A stretch of 23,394 bases of DNA from Lachnospiraceae bacterium UBA4348 (GTDB lineage Bacteria; Bacillota; Clostridia; Lachnospirales; Lachnospiraceae): contig DGTA01000153.1 in NCBI GenBank assembly GCA_002394165.1, forward strand, positions 1 through 23,394, given 5' to 3'. A program made the position numbers and the translations under genes. Positions 14,739-21,008 of this stretch are shown piece after piece. Every line of letters starts with the position of its first letter. Positions within the stretch are counted from its first letter, which is position 1. The notes beneath the pieces were generated by a model that searched no databases, was not told the origin of the DNA, and saw only the letters and a list, made by a program, of their open reading frames with translations.

Positions 14739-15980
14739 TCAGATCTCGTCCCCGGCCTTGATCGCCGAAGCGATCGACAGTCCCGGTTTGTAATACGGAA
14801 TGATCGTCGCCTGCAGGCCGTGATAGATGTCATTCTTGCCCGGCCACACCGTCTCGATCAGCTGATTGCTGCTGTCAAGCTGGCTGTACCATCCGCCAAG
14901 CTCATGGTCAACGACGACCTCATCCAGGTACTTCATGTAATCCGCATACATCTGCGCATACTTTTCTTTTCCGGTCACACGGTAAAGGGTCGCTGACGTG
15001 TTGATTGCCTCCGCCAGCACCCAGTACATGCGGTCATGGACAACGGGTTTTCCGTCCCAGTCCGTCGTGTAGACGATTCCCCTCGCGCCGTCGCAGTTCC
15101 AACCGTCCTCCATGGAACGGCAGAACATGTTCTCCGCCGCCGTGATGTACTTTCCGGCCTTTTCCATGTCATCGGGATAAGCCGAGAGCGCCCACTGCGT
15201 GATGAGCCTGGCCCACTCCGCGCCGTGTCCGGGCGTCGCTCCGTACGGTTTGAACTGGTCATCCGGCCTGTCCTTGTTGCACTCAAGATCCGGAACCCAG
15301 TCGCTTGAATAGTGCTCGGGAAGCCTCCAGTCATGCTGGCCGGCGAACCCGACCGTGCGCTCGATGATCCTTCCCGCCCTCCGGCGCCACTTCTCATCTC
15401 CGGTCGCGTCGGAAGCAGCCAGGAATGCCTCGACGGAATGCATGTTGGAATTCATGCCGCGGTAATCATCGCACTCGGTAAACTCTGTATTCCACACATC
15501 GCGGGCCATGCCCTCTTCCTCATCCCAGAAGAATTTATCATAGACCGCAGCCGCCTCTTCCAGCAGCTCTTTTCCGCCTTCCACGCCTGCCGTCATGGCG
15601 GAGGCGCCGGCCAGGATGGAGAAGGCATGCGTGTAGCAGAGCTTCCCCTCCATCGGGGAGCCGTCCGGCTTCAGGCCGACATACCAGCCTCCGTGCTCTT
15701 TATCCTTCTGCTCCCCGGCAAGGCCCTTCAGCGCGGCCTCCACCAGCTCCCGGCTGCCCGGGAAGCCAAGCAGAAGTCCCATGCTGTAGCAGTGGGCAAA
15801 ACGTGATGTCTCAAAGGTCTCCCTGTTCTTTTCCGGCCACGGTGAACCGTCGCTGTGAAGATACCAGGCGCTTCCGCCGGGCGAGGCAAACTGTCTGCCA
15901 AAGCGCAGGAACGTGTCACGCTGCTCTTTCAGGAATGCCCGGTTCTCGGGCGTATCGATCTGATACTTTCTGTCTGTCAT
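14739..15980 (-). CDS. AGE-family aldose-ketose isomerase, YihS-like
   Basis: A 413-residue cytosolic enzyme with the (alpha/alpha)6-barrel sequence pattern of the N-acylglucosamine 2-epimerase family. It is closest by eye to YihS (D-mannose/sulfoquinovose isomerase): GGWY (97-100), FWDEEEGM, DYRG-N-NMHSVEAFL with His181, NKD-P, TPGHGAEW with His252, IVYTTDWDGKPVV and DIYHGLQ with His387. These histidines and Arg60 line up with residues I recall as catalytic in YihS. The residue before the FKPYG-TPGH block is Gln, where I recall an Arg in YihS, so specificity may differ. None of the neighbours visible here is a sulfosugar-pathway enzyme, so mannose-type or another sugar is as likely. The start at 15980 has GGGAGG 8 bases upstream; the ATG two codons earlier is too close to that site. 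Confidence 0.85.
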   Translation of the reverse strand: MTDRKYQIDTPENRAFLKEQRDTFLRFGRQFASPGGSAWYLHSDGSPWPEKNRETFETSRFAHCYSMGLLLGFPGSRELVEAALKGLAGEQKDKEHGGWYVGLKPDGSPMEGKLCYTHAFSILAGASAMTAGVEGGKELLEEAAAVYDKFFWDEEEGMARDVWNTEFTECDDYRGMNSNMHSVEAFLAASDATGDEKWRRRAGRIIERTVGFAGQHDWRLPEHYSSDWVPDLECNKDRPDDQFKPYGATPGHGAEWARLITQWALSAYPDDMEKAGKYITAAENMFCRSMEDGWNCDGARGIVYTTDWDGKPVVHDRMYWVLAEAINTSATLYRVTGKEKYAQMYADYMKYLDEVVVDHELGGWYSQLDSSNQLIETVWPGKNDIYHGLQATIIPYYKPGLSIASAIKAGDEI

Positions 15981-16016
15981 AGCCATAACCTCCCGTCAGA
16001 AATTTTCCCCTTCCGA

Positions 16017-16754
16017 TCACAGTTCCATCCGGGCTGCCGTCTTGAGCGCGATCTCCATCATCTCGTGGAAGCTGTCCTGGCGCTCGGCCGCGCTCAGCGC
16101 TTCTCCGGTAAAGATGTGGTCCGAGATCGTCAGGATCGAGAGGGCTCTCTTTCCGCGGATCTGTGCCTGCAGATAGAGGCCGGCCGTCTCCATCTCCACC
16201 GCCAGATGTCCGGTAGCCTTGGCCTTGTCATTTACCTTGGCCGCCGCATTGGGGAAATAGAAATAATCAGAAGTATATACACAGCCAATGGCCGTATGCA
16301 CGCCTTGCTCATCTGCCGCCTCTTTGGCTTTCAGCAGCATGTCAAAATCCGCTGTGGGAGCCATATGTCCCGGAAGATCAATGCAGTCCGTCATGGAGCT
16401 GTTGGTGGAAGCGGACATCGCCAGCAGCACGTCGCGCACATGGACATTGTCGCCGATGCCTCCCGCGCTTCCGACACGGATCACGGCCTCAACGCCGAAG
16501 AACTCGAACAGCTCTGTCACATACAGGCCGATGGACGGCATGCCCATGCCCGATCCCATCACAGAGACCTCTCTGCCCTCGTAGGTGCCGGTGTAAGCGA
16601 GCATGTTCCGGACATCGTTCACGAGCACCGGGTTCTCCAGATAATGCTCCGCGATATACTTGGCCCTCAGCGGATCGCCGGGCATCAGCACCACCTTCGC
16701 AAAGTGGGTGCCGGGTTTGAGTTCAATACAAGCAGACGGGGATGAAGTCATCAT
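16017..16754 (-). CDS. deoD: Purine-nucleoside phosphorylase, DeoD type
   Basis: A 245-residue cytosolic enzyme that splits purine (deoxy)nucleosides with phosphate into base and (deoxy)ribose 1-phosphate; the family is hexameric. Visible landmarks: VVLMPGDPLRAKYIAEHYLE, with phosphate-binding Gly26 and Arg30; VNDVRNM-AYTG, with Arg49; GSGMGMPSIG; RVGSAGG, with Arg93; the nucleoside-binding HLAVEMETAGLY; and catalytic SDH with Asp212. Length and motifs match DeoD rather than the trimeric PunA type. It starts after AGAGG and is 36 bases upstream of the isomerase start, so the two genes are probably cotranscribed. That pairing hints at handling of nucleoside-derived sugars but is not proof. Its promoter is back to back with that of the TSCPD-family gene. 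Confidence 0.94.
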   Translation of the reverse strand: MMTSSPSACIELKPGTHFAKVVLMPGDPLRAKYIAEHYLENPVLVNDVRNMLAYTGTYEGREVSVMGSGMGMPSIGLYVTELFEFFGVEAVIRVGSAGGIGDNVHVRDVLLAMSASTNSSMTDCIDLPGHMAPTADFDMLLKAKEAADEQGVHTAIGCVYTSDYFYFPNAAAKVNDKAKATGHLAVEMETAGLYLQAQIRGKRALSILTISDHIFTGEALSAAERQDSFHEMMEIALKTAARMEL

Positions 16755-16803
16755 AGTCGTTTACCTCTTTTCCATAAAAGTCTGTGGTTTTCACGCTGTT
16801 TTT

Positions 16804-16831
16804 ATTATAATCGATCCCTTTGTTTTTTCAA
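16804..16831 (-). promoter_or_regulatory. Sigma-A promoter of deoD
   Basis: Minus-strand TTGAAA (16826-16831), a 16-base spacer and TATAAT (16804-16809). Only three bases separate its -35 from the -35 of the divergent plus-strand promoter. Confidence 0.75.
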
Positions 16832-16834
16832 CAC

Positions 16835-16864
16835 TTGCAAATAAGCTGAAACAGCGGTTATAAT
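16835..16864 (+). promoter_or_regulatory. Sigma-A promoter of the TSCPD-family gene
   Basis: TTGCAA (16835-16840), an 18-base spacer and TATAAT (16859-16864), 38 bases before the start codon. It is arranged back to back with the deoD promoter, so one bound protein could affect both. Confidence 0.75.
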
Positions 16865-16901
16865 GCAGGAACAGGCAATTTTTACTCAGGAGGAATCACA
16901 C

Positions 16902-17153
16902 ATGCATATGCAATATAAAACCCGCGGAACCTGCTCTTCCATGATCGAGTTCGATCTGGACGGAAAAACCGTCCGCAACGTGCGTTTTGTCAACGGCTGC
17001 AACGGTAATACCCAGGGTATCTCCAGACTGGTCGAAGGAATGGATGTTGATGAAGTGATCAGCCGCCTCGAGGGAGTCGACTGCGCCGGACGCGGCACCT
17101 CATGTCCCGACCAGCTTTCAAAAGCGCTTCGCCAGGCAAAAGAGGCCTGCTGA
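16902..17153 (+). CDS. Small TSCPD-domain protein (TIGR03905-like)
   Basis: An 83-residue cysteine-containing protein. It has GTCSS near the N-terminus, the F-L-G-TVRNVRFVNGCNGN block, a predicted helical GMDVDEVISRLEGVDC segment and TSCPDQLSKAL near the C-terminus, the signature that names the TSCPD domain. The length is typical. The function is not established; the four conserved cysteines suggest a metal- or cofactor-related or scaffold role. The start at 16902 follows AGGAGG by 8 bases; a longer reading frame from 16863 would start inside the promoter -10 and is rejected. It is the only intact plus-strand protein gene recognised in the window and faces the thioesterase gene across a shared palindrome. 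Confidence 0.85.
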   Translation: MHMQYKTRGTCSSMIEFDLDGKTVRNVRFVNGCNGNTQGISRLVEGMDVDEVISRLEGVDCAGRGTSCPDQLSKALRQAKEAC

Positions 17154-17157
17154 TAAG

Positions 17158-17207
17158 AGGGGTCTGACCCTTTTCGCACGTTGAAGTGTGAAAAGGGTCA
17201 GACCCCT
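17158..17207. repeat. 50-bp GGGTCAGACCC palindrome, probable bidirectional terminator
   Basis: The 22-base arms 17158-17179 and 17186-17207 match at 21 positions, with a 6-base loop. The arms contain GGGGTCTGACCCTTTT and its complement. It sits between convergent genes, 4 bases after the TSCPD gene stop and 10 bases from the thioesterase stop. T- and A-runs inside the arms allow termination both ways. The motif resembles REP-like palindromes associated with RAYT/IS200-type transposases in other genomes; no transposase is present here. Confidence 0.8.
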
Positions 17208-17217
17208 CCGCTTGTTT

Positions 17218-17685
17218 TTAATACCCCTCGATCCTTCTTTGCTTTCTTAAGTCATACCGCTTCTTTCCGGCTTCCCACTCAGCTTTTTCCGCTTCAGTGG
17301 TGATCTCCAGCTCCGGGACAGGAAGCGGTTTCCCATTTTCATCCACGGCTACCATCACAAAATAGGCCCGATTGATACTGCGGCGGAAACCTTCTTCATT
17401 TTCAACATAGGTATCGACACGCACCTCCATGGATGTGGTGCCGACATAGGTAACCTTTCCGACCAGCACGATCAGGTCGCCGCCATAAGCTCCTGCCTTG
17501 AAAGAGAGATTATCAACGGCAGCCGTCGTTACATGGCATCCGCAGTGTCTGCGGCTGACCACGCCGGCCACCTCATCGATCCATTCCATCAGGAAGCCGC
17601 CGAAAAGACGGCCGTAAGGATTGATGTGCTGCGGACGGATCACATGGACCTGTTCTGTAAGGGAAGCAGCAACGCTCTTCTTCAT
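17218..17685 (-). CDS. Acyl-CoA thioesterase, hotdog fold (YkhA-like)
   Basis: A 155-residue cytosolic enzyme expected to hydrolyse acyl-CoA thioesters to free acid and CoA. It carries the pattern of the acyl-CoA hydrolase group: INPYGRLFGGFLMEWIDEVAG (Asn22, catalytic-type Asp37), an HVTTAAVDNLSFKAGAYGGD strand-turn and VGTTSMEVRVDTYVEN. One hotdog domain is present, the usual size for the bacterial short form. The start at 17685 is set by AAAAGGAGGACG. The physiological acyl-CoA cannot be told from sequence. It appears monocistronic. Confidence 0.9.
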   Translation of the reverse strand: MKKSVAASLTEQVHVIRPQHINPYGRLFGGFLMEWIDEVAGVVSRRHCGCHVTTAAVDNLSFKAGAYGGDLIVLVGKVTYVGTTSMEVRVDTYVENEEGFRRSINRAYFVMVAVDENGKPLPVPELEITTEAEKAEWEAGKKRYDLRKQRRIEGY

Positions 17686-17716
17686 CAGTTCGTCCTCCTT
17701 TTAATGAGAAAGCTTT

Positions 17717-17741
17717 CCCCGCCGGAGACATTCCAGCGGGG
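17717..17741 (-). terminator. GC-rich hairpin between doc and the thioesterase gene
   Basis: CCCCGC and GCGGGG, extended by TGGA/TCCG through a U-G pair, form a 10-bp stem with a 5-base loop. No U-tract follows on the minus strand, so it may be only a partial terminator for the toxin-antitoxin operon or part of the thioesterase leader. Confidence 0.45.
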
Positions 17742-17767
17742 ATTTTCGTACTAAAACATACTCATTT

Positions 17768-18145
17768 TTATTTTCTATGCTTTCTGATCCAGGATAATAT
17801 ATCATCCTGTTTCATTTTCCCTTCATCAGTTCCAAGCCCCAGATCAACAATATCTTTGTCATCCGCCTCAATATGAATTCCATTCAGCTCCAGAAAACTA
17901 AGCATCACATAGATGCCGATACGCTTATTGCCATCAACAAATGCATGATTGTTGATAAGAGCGTACCCCAGTGCTGCCGCTTTTTCCTCTTTTGTTGGAT
18001 ACAGATCGATACCGCCAAAGGTAGAAAAAGCACTTTCGATAGCCGAGTCCAGCAGCCCCTCATCCCGAATCCCTATACTGCCGCCGGTTGCTTCCGCCAT
18101 CAGCTGATGAAGCAGCTTCACTTTTTCTTTACTGAGTTTTATCAT
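17768..18145 (-). CDS. doc: Doc-type toxin of the Fic/Doc family
   Basis: A 125-residue protein with the Doc/Fic catalytic motif NHAFVDGNKR (His67, Phe69, Asp71, Asn73, Lys74, Arg75). It lacks the extra residues of the canonical AMP-transferring Fic motif, which fits Doc, a kinase that phosphorylates and blocks elongation factor Tu. An N-terminal helix-rich segment (IRDEGLLDSAIESAF) is typical of death-on-curing proteins. Its ATG overlaps the antitoxin TGA (ATGA), so translation follows the antitoxin. All key residues are intact, so it should be active. The pair looks clearly richer in A+T than the surrounding genes, suggesting acquisition by transfer. Confidence 0.92.
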   Translation of the reverse strand: MIKLSKEKVKLLHQLMAEATGGSIGIRDEGLLDSAIESAFSTFGGIDLYPTKEEKAAALGYALINNHAFVDGNKRIGIYVMLSFLELNGIHIEADDKDIVDLGLGTDEGKMKQDDILSWIRKHRK

Positions 18146-18387
18146 TTTGCCAGCTTCCTGAAGGCCAGGATATGCTTTTTCAGAATCCTTTTTGCCACGA
18201 TATCAATTTTTTCATCCTCCGAAAGATCCAGCAGATAATCGCTGTTTTCCATATTGATCACCAGATATCTGGGTCTGTTATTTTTAAACACGACAGCTTC
18301 TCCTATACGATCAGCCGCCTTAGCCACTGACGAAAAATTCTGATTAGCCTGTGTCATGGAAAAAATAGCATCAGAGTTGATATACAT
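18142..18387 (-). CDS. Phd/YefM-type antitoxin
   Basis: An 81-residue protein. The N-terminal DNA-binding half (INSDAIFSMTQANQNFSSVAKAADRIGEAVVFKNNRPRY) has the Phd/YefM fold pattern; the C-terminal half (KIDIVAKRILKKHILAFRKLAK) is a basic helix that would wrap and inhibit the Doc toxin. The start ATG at 18387 lies 8 bases after AGGGG; a GTG one codon earlier is possible. It probably autoregulates the operon by binding the very AT-rich leader between the promoter and the start codon, which contains repeated AATTTAT/AATTATT elements (about 18405-18435). Confidence 0.88.
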   Translation of the reverse strand: MYINSDAIFSMTQANQNFSSVAKAADRIGEAVVFKNNRPRYLVINMENSDYLLDLSEDEKIDIVAKRILKKHILAFRKLAK

Positions 18388-18443
18388 CACAAGAGTCCCC
18401 TTACTTATTCTAATAATTTATTATATTAATTTATCCTATTTTT

Positions 18444-18471
18444 ATTATAAGGCAACCCAGTATCCTGTCAA
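18444..18471 (-). promoter_or_regulatory. Consensus promoter of the phd-doc operon
   Basis: Minus-strand TTGACA (18466-18471), a 16-base spacer and TATAAT (18444-18449), both hexamers perfect. Such a strong promoter is expected for an autorepressed toxin-antitoxin operon. Confidence 0.85.
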
Positions 18472-18483
18472 TACATCAATCCG

Positions 18484-19758
18484 TCACGCCACCGGGAAAA
18501 CCACGGTAAACGTCGTCTCTTTCCCCTGCTCGCTCTCGACCTTGATCTTTCCTTTATGGAGCTCCACGATATTTTTCGCGATCGACAGCCCCAGGCCAAA
18601 ACCTTCCACTTCCCGGTTGTGGGCTTTGTCCGCCCGGTAGAAGCGGTCAAAGATTTTATCCAGGTCCTCTGCGGCAATTCCCTCTCCGGTATTTTTCACC
18701 TCCAGGAAGCATGTCTTCCCCTTTTTTCCTGCCCGGACAGTGATCGTTCCGCCTTCATCAGAATATTTCAGGGCGTTCCCGAGCAGAATGACGGTCAACT
18801 GGCGGATCATCTGCTCATCACCCGTGCAGGTCACCCCGCCCGGAATATCCGTCTCGAGCTTTTTGCCCGCTTCATAGACCGTGCTCTCAAAGGGAAGCAC
18901 CACCGAAAGAACCGCTTTCCCAAGATCAAGCTCCTTAAGTTCCGGCTGGACGGTTTTTTTATCCATCCTGGCCAGTGCCAGGAGATCATTCAGGAGTTTG
19001 TTCGAGCGGTTTACCTCGGATGTGATATATCCCAGATATTCGTTGCTGCCGATCTCCTCCTCCAGCACCTGCGCGTTGGTTCCGATCACGGCCAGCGGCG
19101 TCTTCAGTTCATGGCTGGCGTCCCATACGAACTGCCGCTGCTTGTCAAAGGCTTCCTGCACCGGCCTGAGCATCCTGCGTATCAGCAGGTAGGCGGCCAG
19201 GCACAGCAGGAGATAGGCCGCCGCTGAGGCCAGGATGGACAGGCGCAGCACGCTGCGCATGTTCATGATCTCAAGACGCAGGTCGAGCACGATCAGCATC
19301 TTGGAATCGTCGTCCGGATCCCGGCTGGTGCACACCCTGAAAAACTGTGTCCCGACACGGCCGTTTTTCCTGCCGGAGGCAAGGACCGTCTGAGTTATGT
19401 CCTCGATCTGCTCATCCGAATAAAGATCAGACCGGTCGCTTTTCCACTCCGTGACCTCGCCGTCCGCATCCACGGTAATGACATAGTAGTTGCTGAGACT
19501 TGCCTGGGTATTGTCGATCTCCGGCGGCTCACCCCTGTTTCCCTTTTTCAAATCCGGTTTACTGTCCGGTTTCAGGCGCGGCTGCTCCAACACGGGCCTC
19601 ACTCCGCTGTTCTGTTCCAGTATATCCAGGGTCTGCGATGCCTGCCCGGTGATGCTGCGCCAGTTCATGTAATTGATCGCACCGATGATACCGGCAAACA
19701 CCACGAGCAGAAAGCAGGCGACCAGGATCGTCATTTTCCGGCGAAGCTTAACGATCAT
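18484..19758 (-). CDS. OmpR-system partner: membrane sensor histidine kinase (HisKA/HATPase_c)
   Basis: A 424-residue kinase. The first transmembrane helix is at about 9-31; an external sensor region follows at about 32-170, with a basic Pro/Lys-rich stretch (residues 55-80) and then a small PAS-like part (YYVITVDADGEVTEWKSD). The second helix is at about 171-193. HisKA contains VWDASHELKTPL with phospho-acceptor His216. The HATPase domain has LLGNALKYSDEGG, GEGIAAEDLDKIFDRFYR and FGLGLSIAKNIVELH. The ATG overlaps the regulator stop (ATGA). The unusual charged external linker could be where the co-encoded secreted peptide or an antimicrobial acts; that is speculation. Confidence 0.93.
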   Translation of the reverse strand: MIVKLRRKMTILVACFLLVVFAGIIGAINYMNWRSITGQASQTLDILEQNSGVRPVLEQPRLKPDSKPDLKKGNRGEPPEIDNTQASLSNYYVITVDADGEVTEWKSDRSDLYSDEQIEDITQTVLASGRKNGRVGTQFFRVCTSRDPDDDSKMLIVLDLRLEIMNMRSVLRLSILASAAAYLLLCLAAYLLIRRMLRPVQEAFDKQRQFVWDASHELKTPLAVIGTNAQVLEEEIGSNEYLGYITSEVNRSNKLLNDLLALARMDKKTVQPELKELDLGKAVLSVVLPFESTVYEAGKKLETDIPGGVTCTGDEQMIRQLTVILLGNALKYSDEGGTITVRAGKKGKTCFLEVKNTGEGIAAEDLDKIFDRFYRADKAHNREVEGFGLGLSIAKNIVELHKGKIKVESEQGKETTFTVVFPVA

Positions 19759-20435
19759 CCTTCATCCTCCAGAGAATATCCCAGACCGCGGGTCGTCCTG
19801 ATCTTCACCCGCGAGCCGATGAACTGAAGTTTTTTCCTCAAAAAGGAAACATATACCTCGATATTATTGTACTCCGCTTCACTGTCCAGTCCCCAGATCC
19901 GCTCCGTCAGCGTTTCCTTGGGCAGGATCTGTCCGGCATTGCGGAGGAACATTTCCATGATCTGGTATTCCTTCGCCCCAAGCTTGACGTTTTCCCCGGT
20001 GGAAGTGCATTCCAGCGATCCGCTTTTCTCCGACAGGGTGATGTCCGCAAACGCCAGCTGCTGCAGGACTGTCTCCCCTTTTCTTCTGGTGATCGCTCTC
20101 AGGCAGGCGATCAGCTCCTCTTTCTCAAACGGTTTGGCCAGATAATAGTCTGCGCCGGTCTCGAGCCCCTTTACCCGATCCTCAAGATCGCCTCTCGCGG
20201 TCAGCATCAAGACCGGTGTGCTGTCTTTTTCATTCCGAAGCCTTTTTAAAACCGAAAAGCCATCCATTCCGGGCAGCATTACGTCCAGGATGATGGCATC
20301 ATATAAACCGGTCAGCGCGTAATCGAGGCCGTCCGTGCCGGAGTATACCGCGTCCGTCTCAAAGTGCTCCTGTTTCAAGAGCCTGCAGATTGCTGCAGAC
20401 AGGCTCTTTTCATCTTCTACCAGTAATACTCTCAC
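19755..20435 (-). CDS. OmpR/PhoB-family response regulator
   Basis: A 226-residue transcription factor. The receiver domain (1-115) has Glu7-Asp8, phospho-acceptor Asp51 in IILDVMLPGMDGF, Thr79 and Lys101 in LAKPFEKEEL. The C-terminal winged helix (about 130-224) includes LGAKEYQIMEMFLRNAGQILPKE, IEVYVSFLRKKL and RTTRGLGYSL. The start codon is GTG at 20435, preceded by AAAGGAGG. It lies 22 bases after the small secreted-peptide gene and is coupled to the kinase gene downstream, giving a three-gene operon. Its targets are unknown. Confidence 0.94.
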   Translation of the reverse strand: MRVLLVEDEKSLSAAICRLLKQEHFETDAVYSGTDGLDYALTGLYDAIILDVMLPGMDGFSVLKRLRNEKDSTPVLMLTARGDLEDRVKGLETGADYYLAKPFEKEELIACLRAITRRKGETVLQQLAFADITLSEKSGSLECTSTGENVKLGAKEYQIMEMFLRNAGQILPKETLTERIWGLDSEAEYNNIEVYVSFLRKKLQFIGSRVKIRTTRGLGYSLEDEG

Positions 20436-20457
20436 GAACGGCCTCCTTTGTTTTATC

Positions 20458-20604
20458 TTATCTGTTGTTCATCTGCGGAGCCTGGCCCGGAGCGGAAGGC
20501 ATCTGCTGAACATTTGCCGTATCCGTTTCGGCCGCCATCACCGCTGCGGGCGTCGCGGCCAGAACAGCCGCTGCCATTAACATTGCAATCCTTTTCTTCA
20601 TCAT
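20458..20604 (-). CDS. 48-residue secreted Met/Pro/Gln-rich peptide encoded ahead of a two-component system
   Basis: A very small gene. The N-terminus MMKKRIAMLMAAAVLAATPA with VMA before AE is a textbook Sec signal peptide (cleavage after about residue 24). It leaves a mature peptide of about 24 residues, rich in Gln, Pro, Met and Asn (QQMPSAPGQAPQMNNR at the end), with no cysteine. AAGAAGG lies about 9 bases before the ATG. An in-frame ATG seven codons upstream is an alternative start but has a poorer ribosome site. The stop is 22 bases before the response-regulator start, so the genes are very likely cotranscribed. I recognise no family. It could be a signal or ligand for the adjacent kinase or a small envelope stress protein. 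Confidence 0.65.
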   Translation of the reverse strand: MMKKRIAMLMAAAVLAATPAAVMAAETDTANVQQMPSAPGQAPQMNNR

Positions 20605-20658
20605 ATTCGTTAACCTTCTTTTCATCAATCTTTTTCTGATCTTCCTTTTATATATGTC

Positions 20659-20692
20659 GGCGTGTCATCTGTTCTTTCCTGATGACACGGCC
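20659..20692 (-). promoter_or_regulatory. Inverted repeat at the predicted transcription start of the peptide/two-component operon
   Basis: GGCGTGTCATC and GATGACACGGCC form an 11-bp stem with one bulge and an 11-base loop. It is directly downstream of a TATACT -10-like hexamer and upstream of the small-peptide gene. It may be a regulator operator or a leader hairpin. Confidence 0.5.
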
Positions 20693-20698
20693 AGTATA
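20693..20698 (-). promoter_or_regulatory. Possible -10 element of the peptide/two-component operon
   Basis: Minus-strand TATACT with no recognisable -35 at 16-18 bases. The weak -35 would fit activation by the operon's own regulator. Confidence 0.35.
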
Positions 20699-20730
20699 GA
20701 AAGGAAACCTTAGATGAACATTGAAGAAAA

Positions 20731-20983
20731 GGGACTGTCGCACTAAGTAAATAGTTCGGCGGCCTCTTCTTACTCTGCAATTTTCGAAAGCAGACACACA
20801 TGAGGCTCTGAAGAATTGCGTCTGCTTTTTTTCCATGATCTCGGCTGAAACTGATGTGAATCTTTTCAAAATGGGCAGAAACAAAGTCGATTTTCTTCAA
20901 TTGCAACCGTAAACGCAGGCTGACTGCCCCTTCCCGCACGTAAATAAGGCCGCCGCACTAATTACTTAGTGCGACAGCCTCCC
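20731..20983. mobile_element. 253-bp MITE-like element or insertion-sequence remnant with about 34-bp terminal inverted repeats
   Basis: The left end (20731-20764) and the reverse complement of the right end (20948-20983) share GGGA, CTGTCGCACTAAGTAA and CGGCGGCC with few mismatches and a 2-base gap. The right repeat contains the perfect palindrome GCACTAA-TTAC-TTAGTGC. CTGTCGCACTAAGTAA-type ends look like transposase-recognised termini, but I cannot name the IS family. The inside has no convincing gene; short open stretches on both strands may be leftovers of a transposase. It fills most of the 404-base gap between the peptide gene and the XRE gene. The right repeat could also serve as a transcription terminator. 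Confidence 0.7.
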
Positions 20984-21008
20984 TGTACGTAAAATAGAAT
21001 CGATCATG

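Noticed and set aside
14739..15980. Calling the isomerase a sulfoquinovose isomerase with a full sulfosugar pathway
   Set aside because: No sulfo-aldolase, transaldolase or sulfosugar transporter is recognisable in the window, and a residue I recall as conserved in YihS appears changed; only the broader isomerase call is supported.
16863..16901. Earlier start for the TSCPD-family protein
   Set aside because: That ATG lies within the -10 region and lacks a ribosome site; the ATG at 16902 has AGGAGG at the right distance.
20625..20939. 104-codon minus-strand open frame before the two-component operon
   Set aside because: It runs across one end of the repeat element, the leader hairpin and the likely promoter, has no ribosome site and no domain; at best it includes transposase debris.
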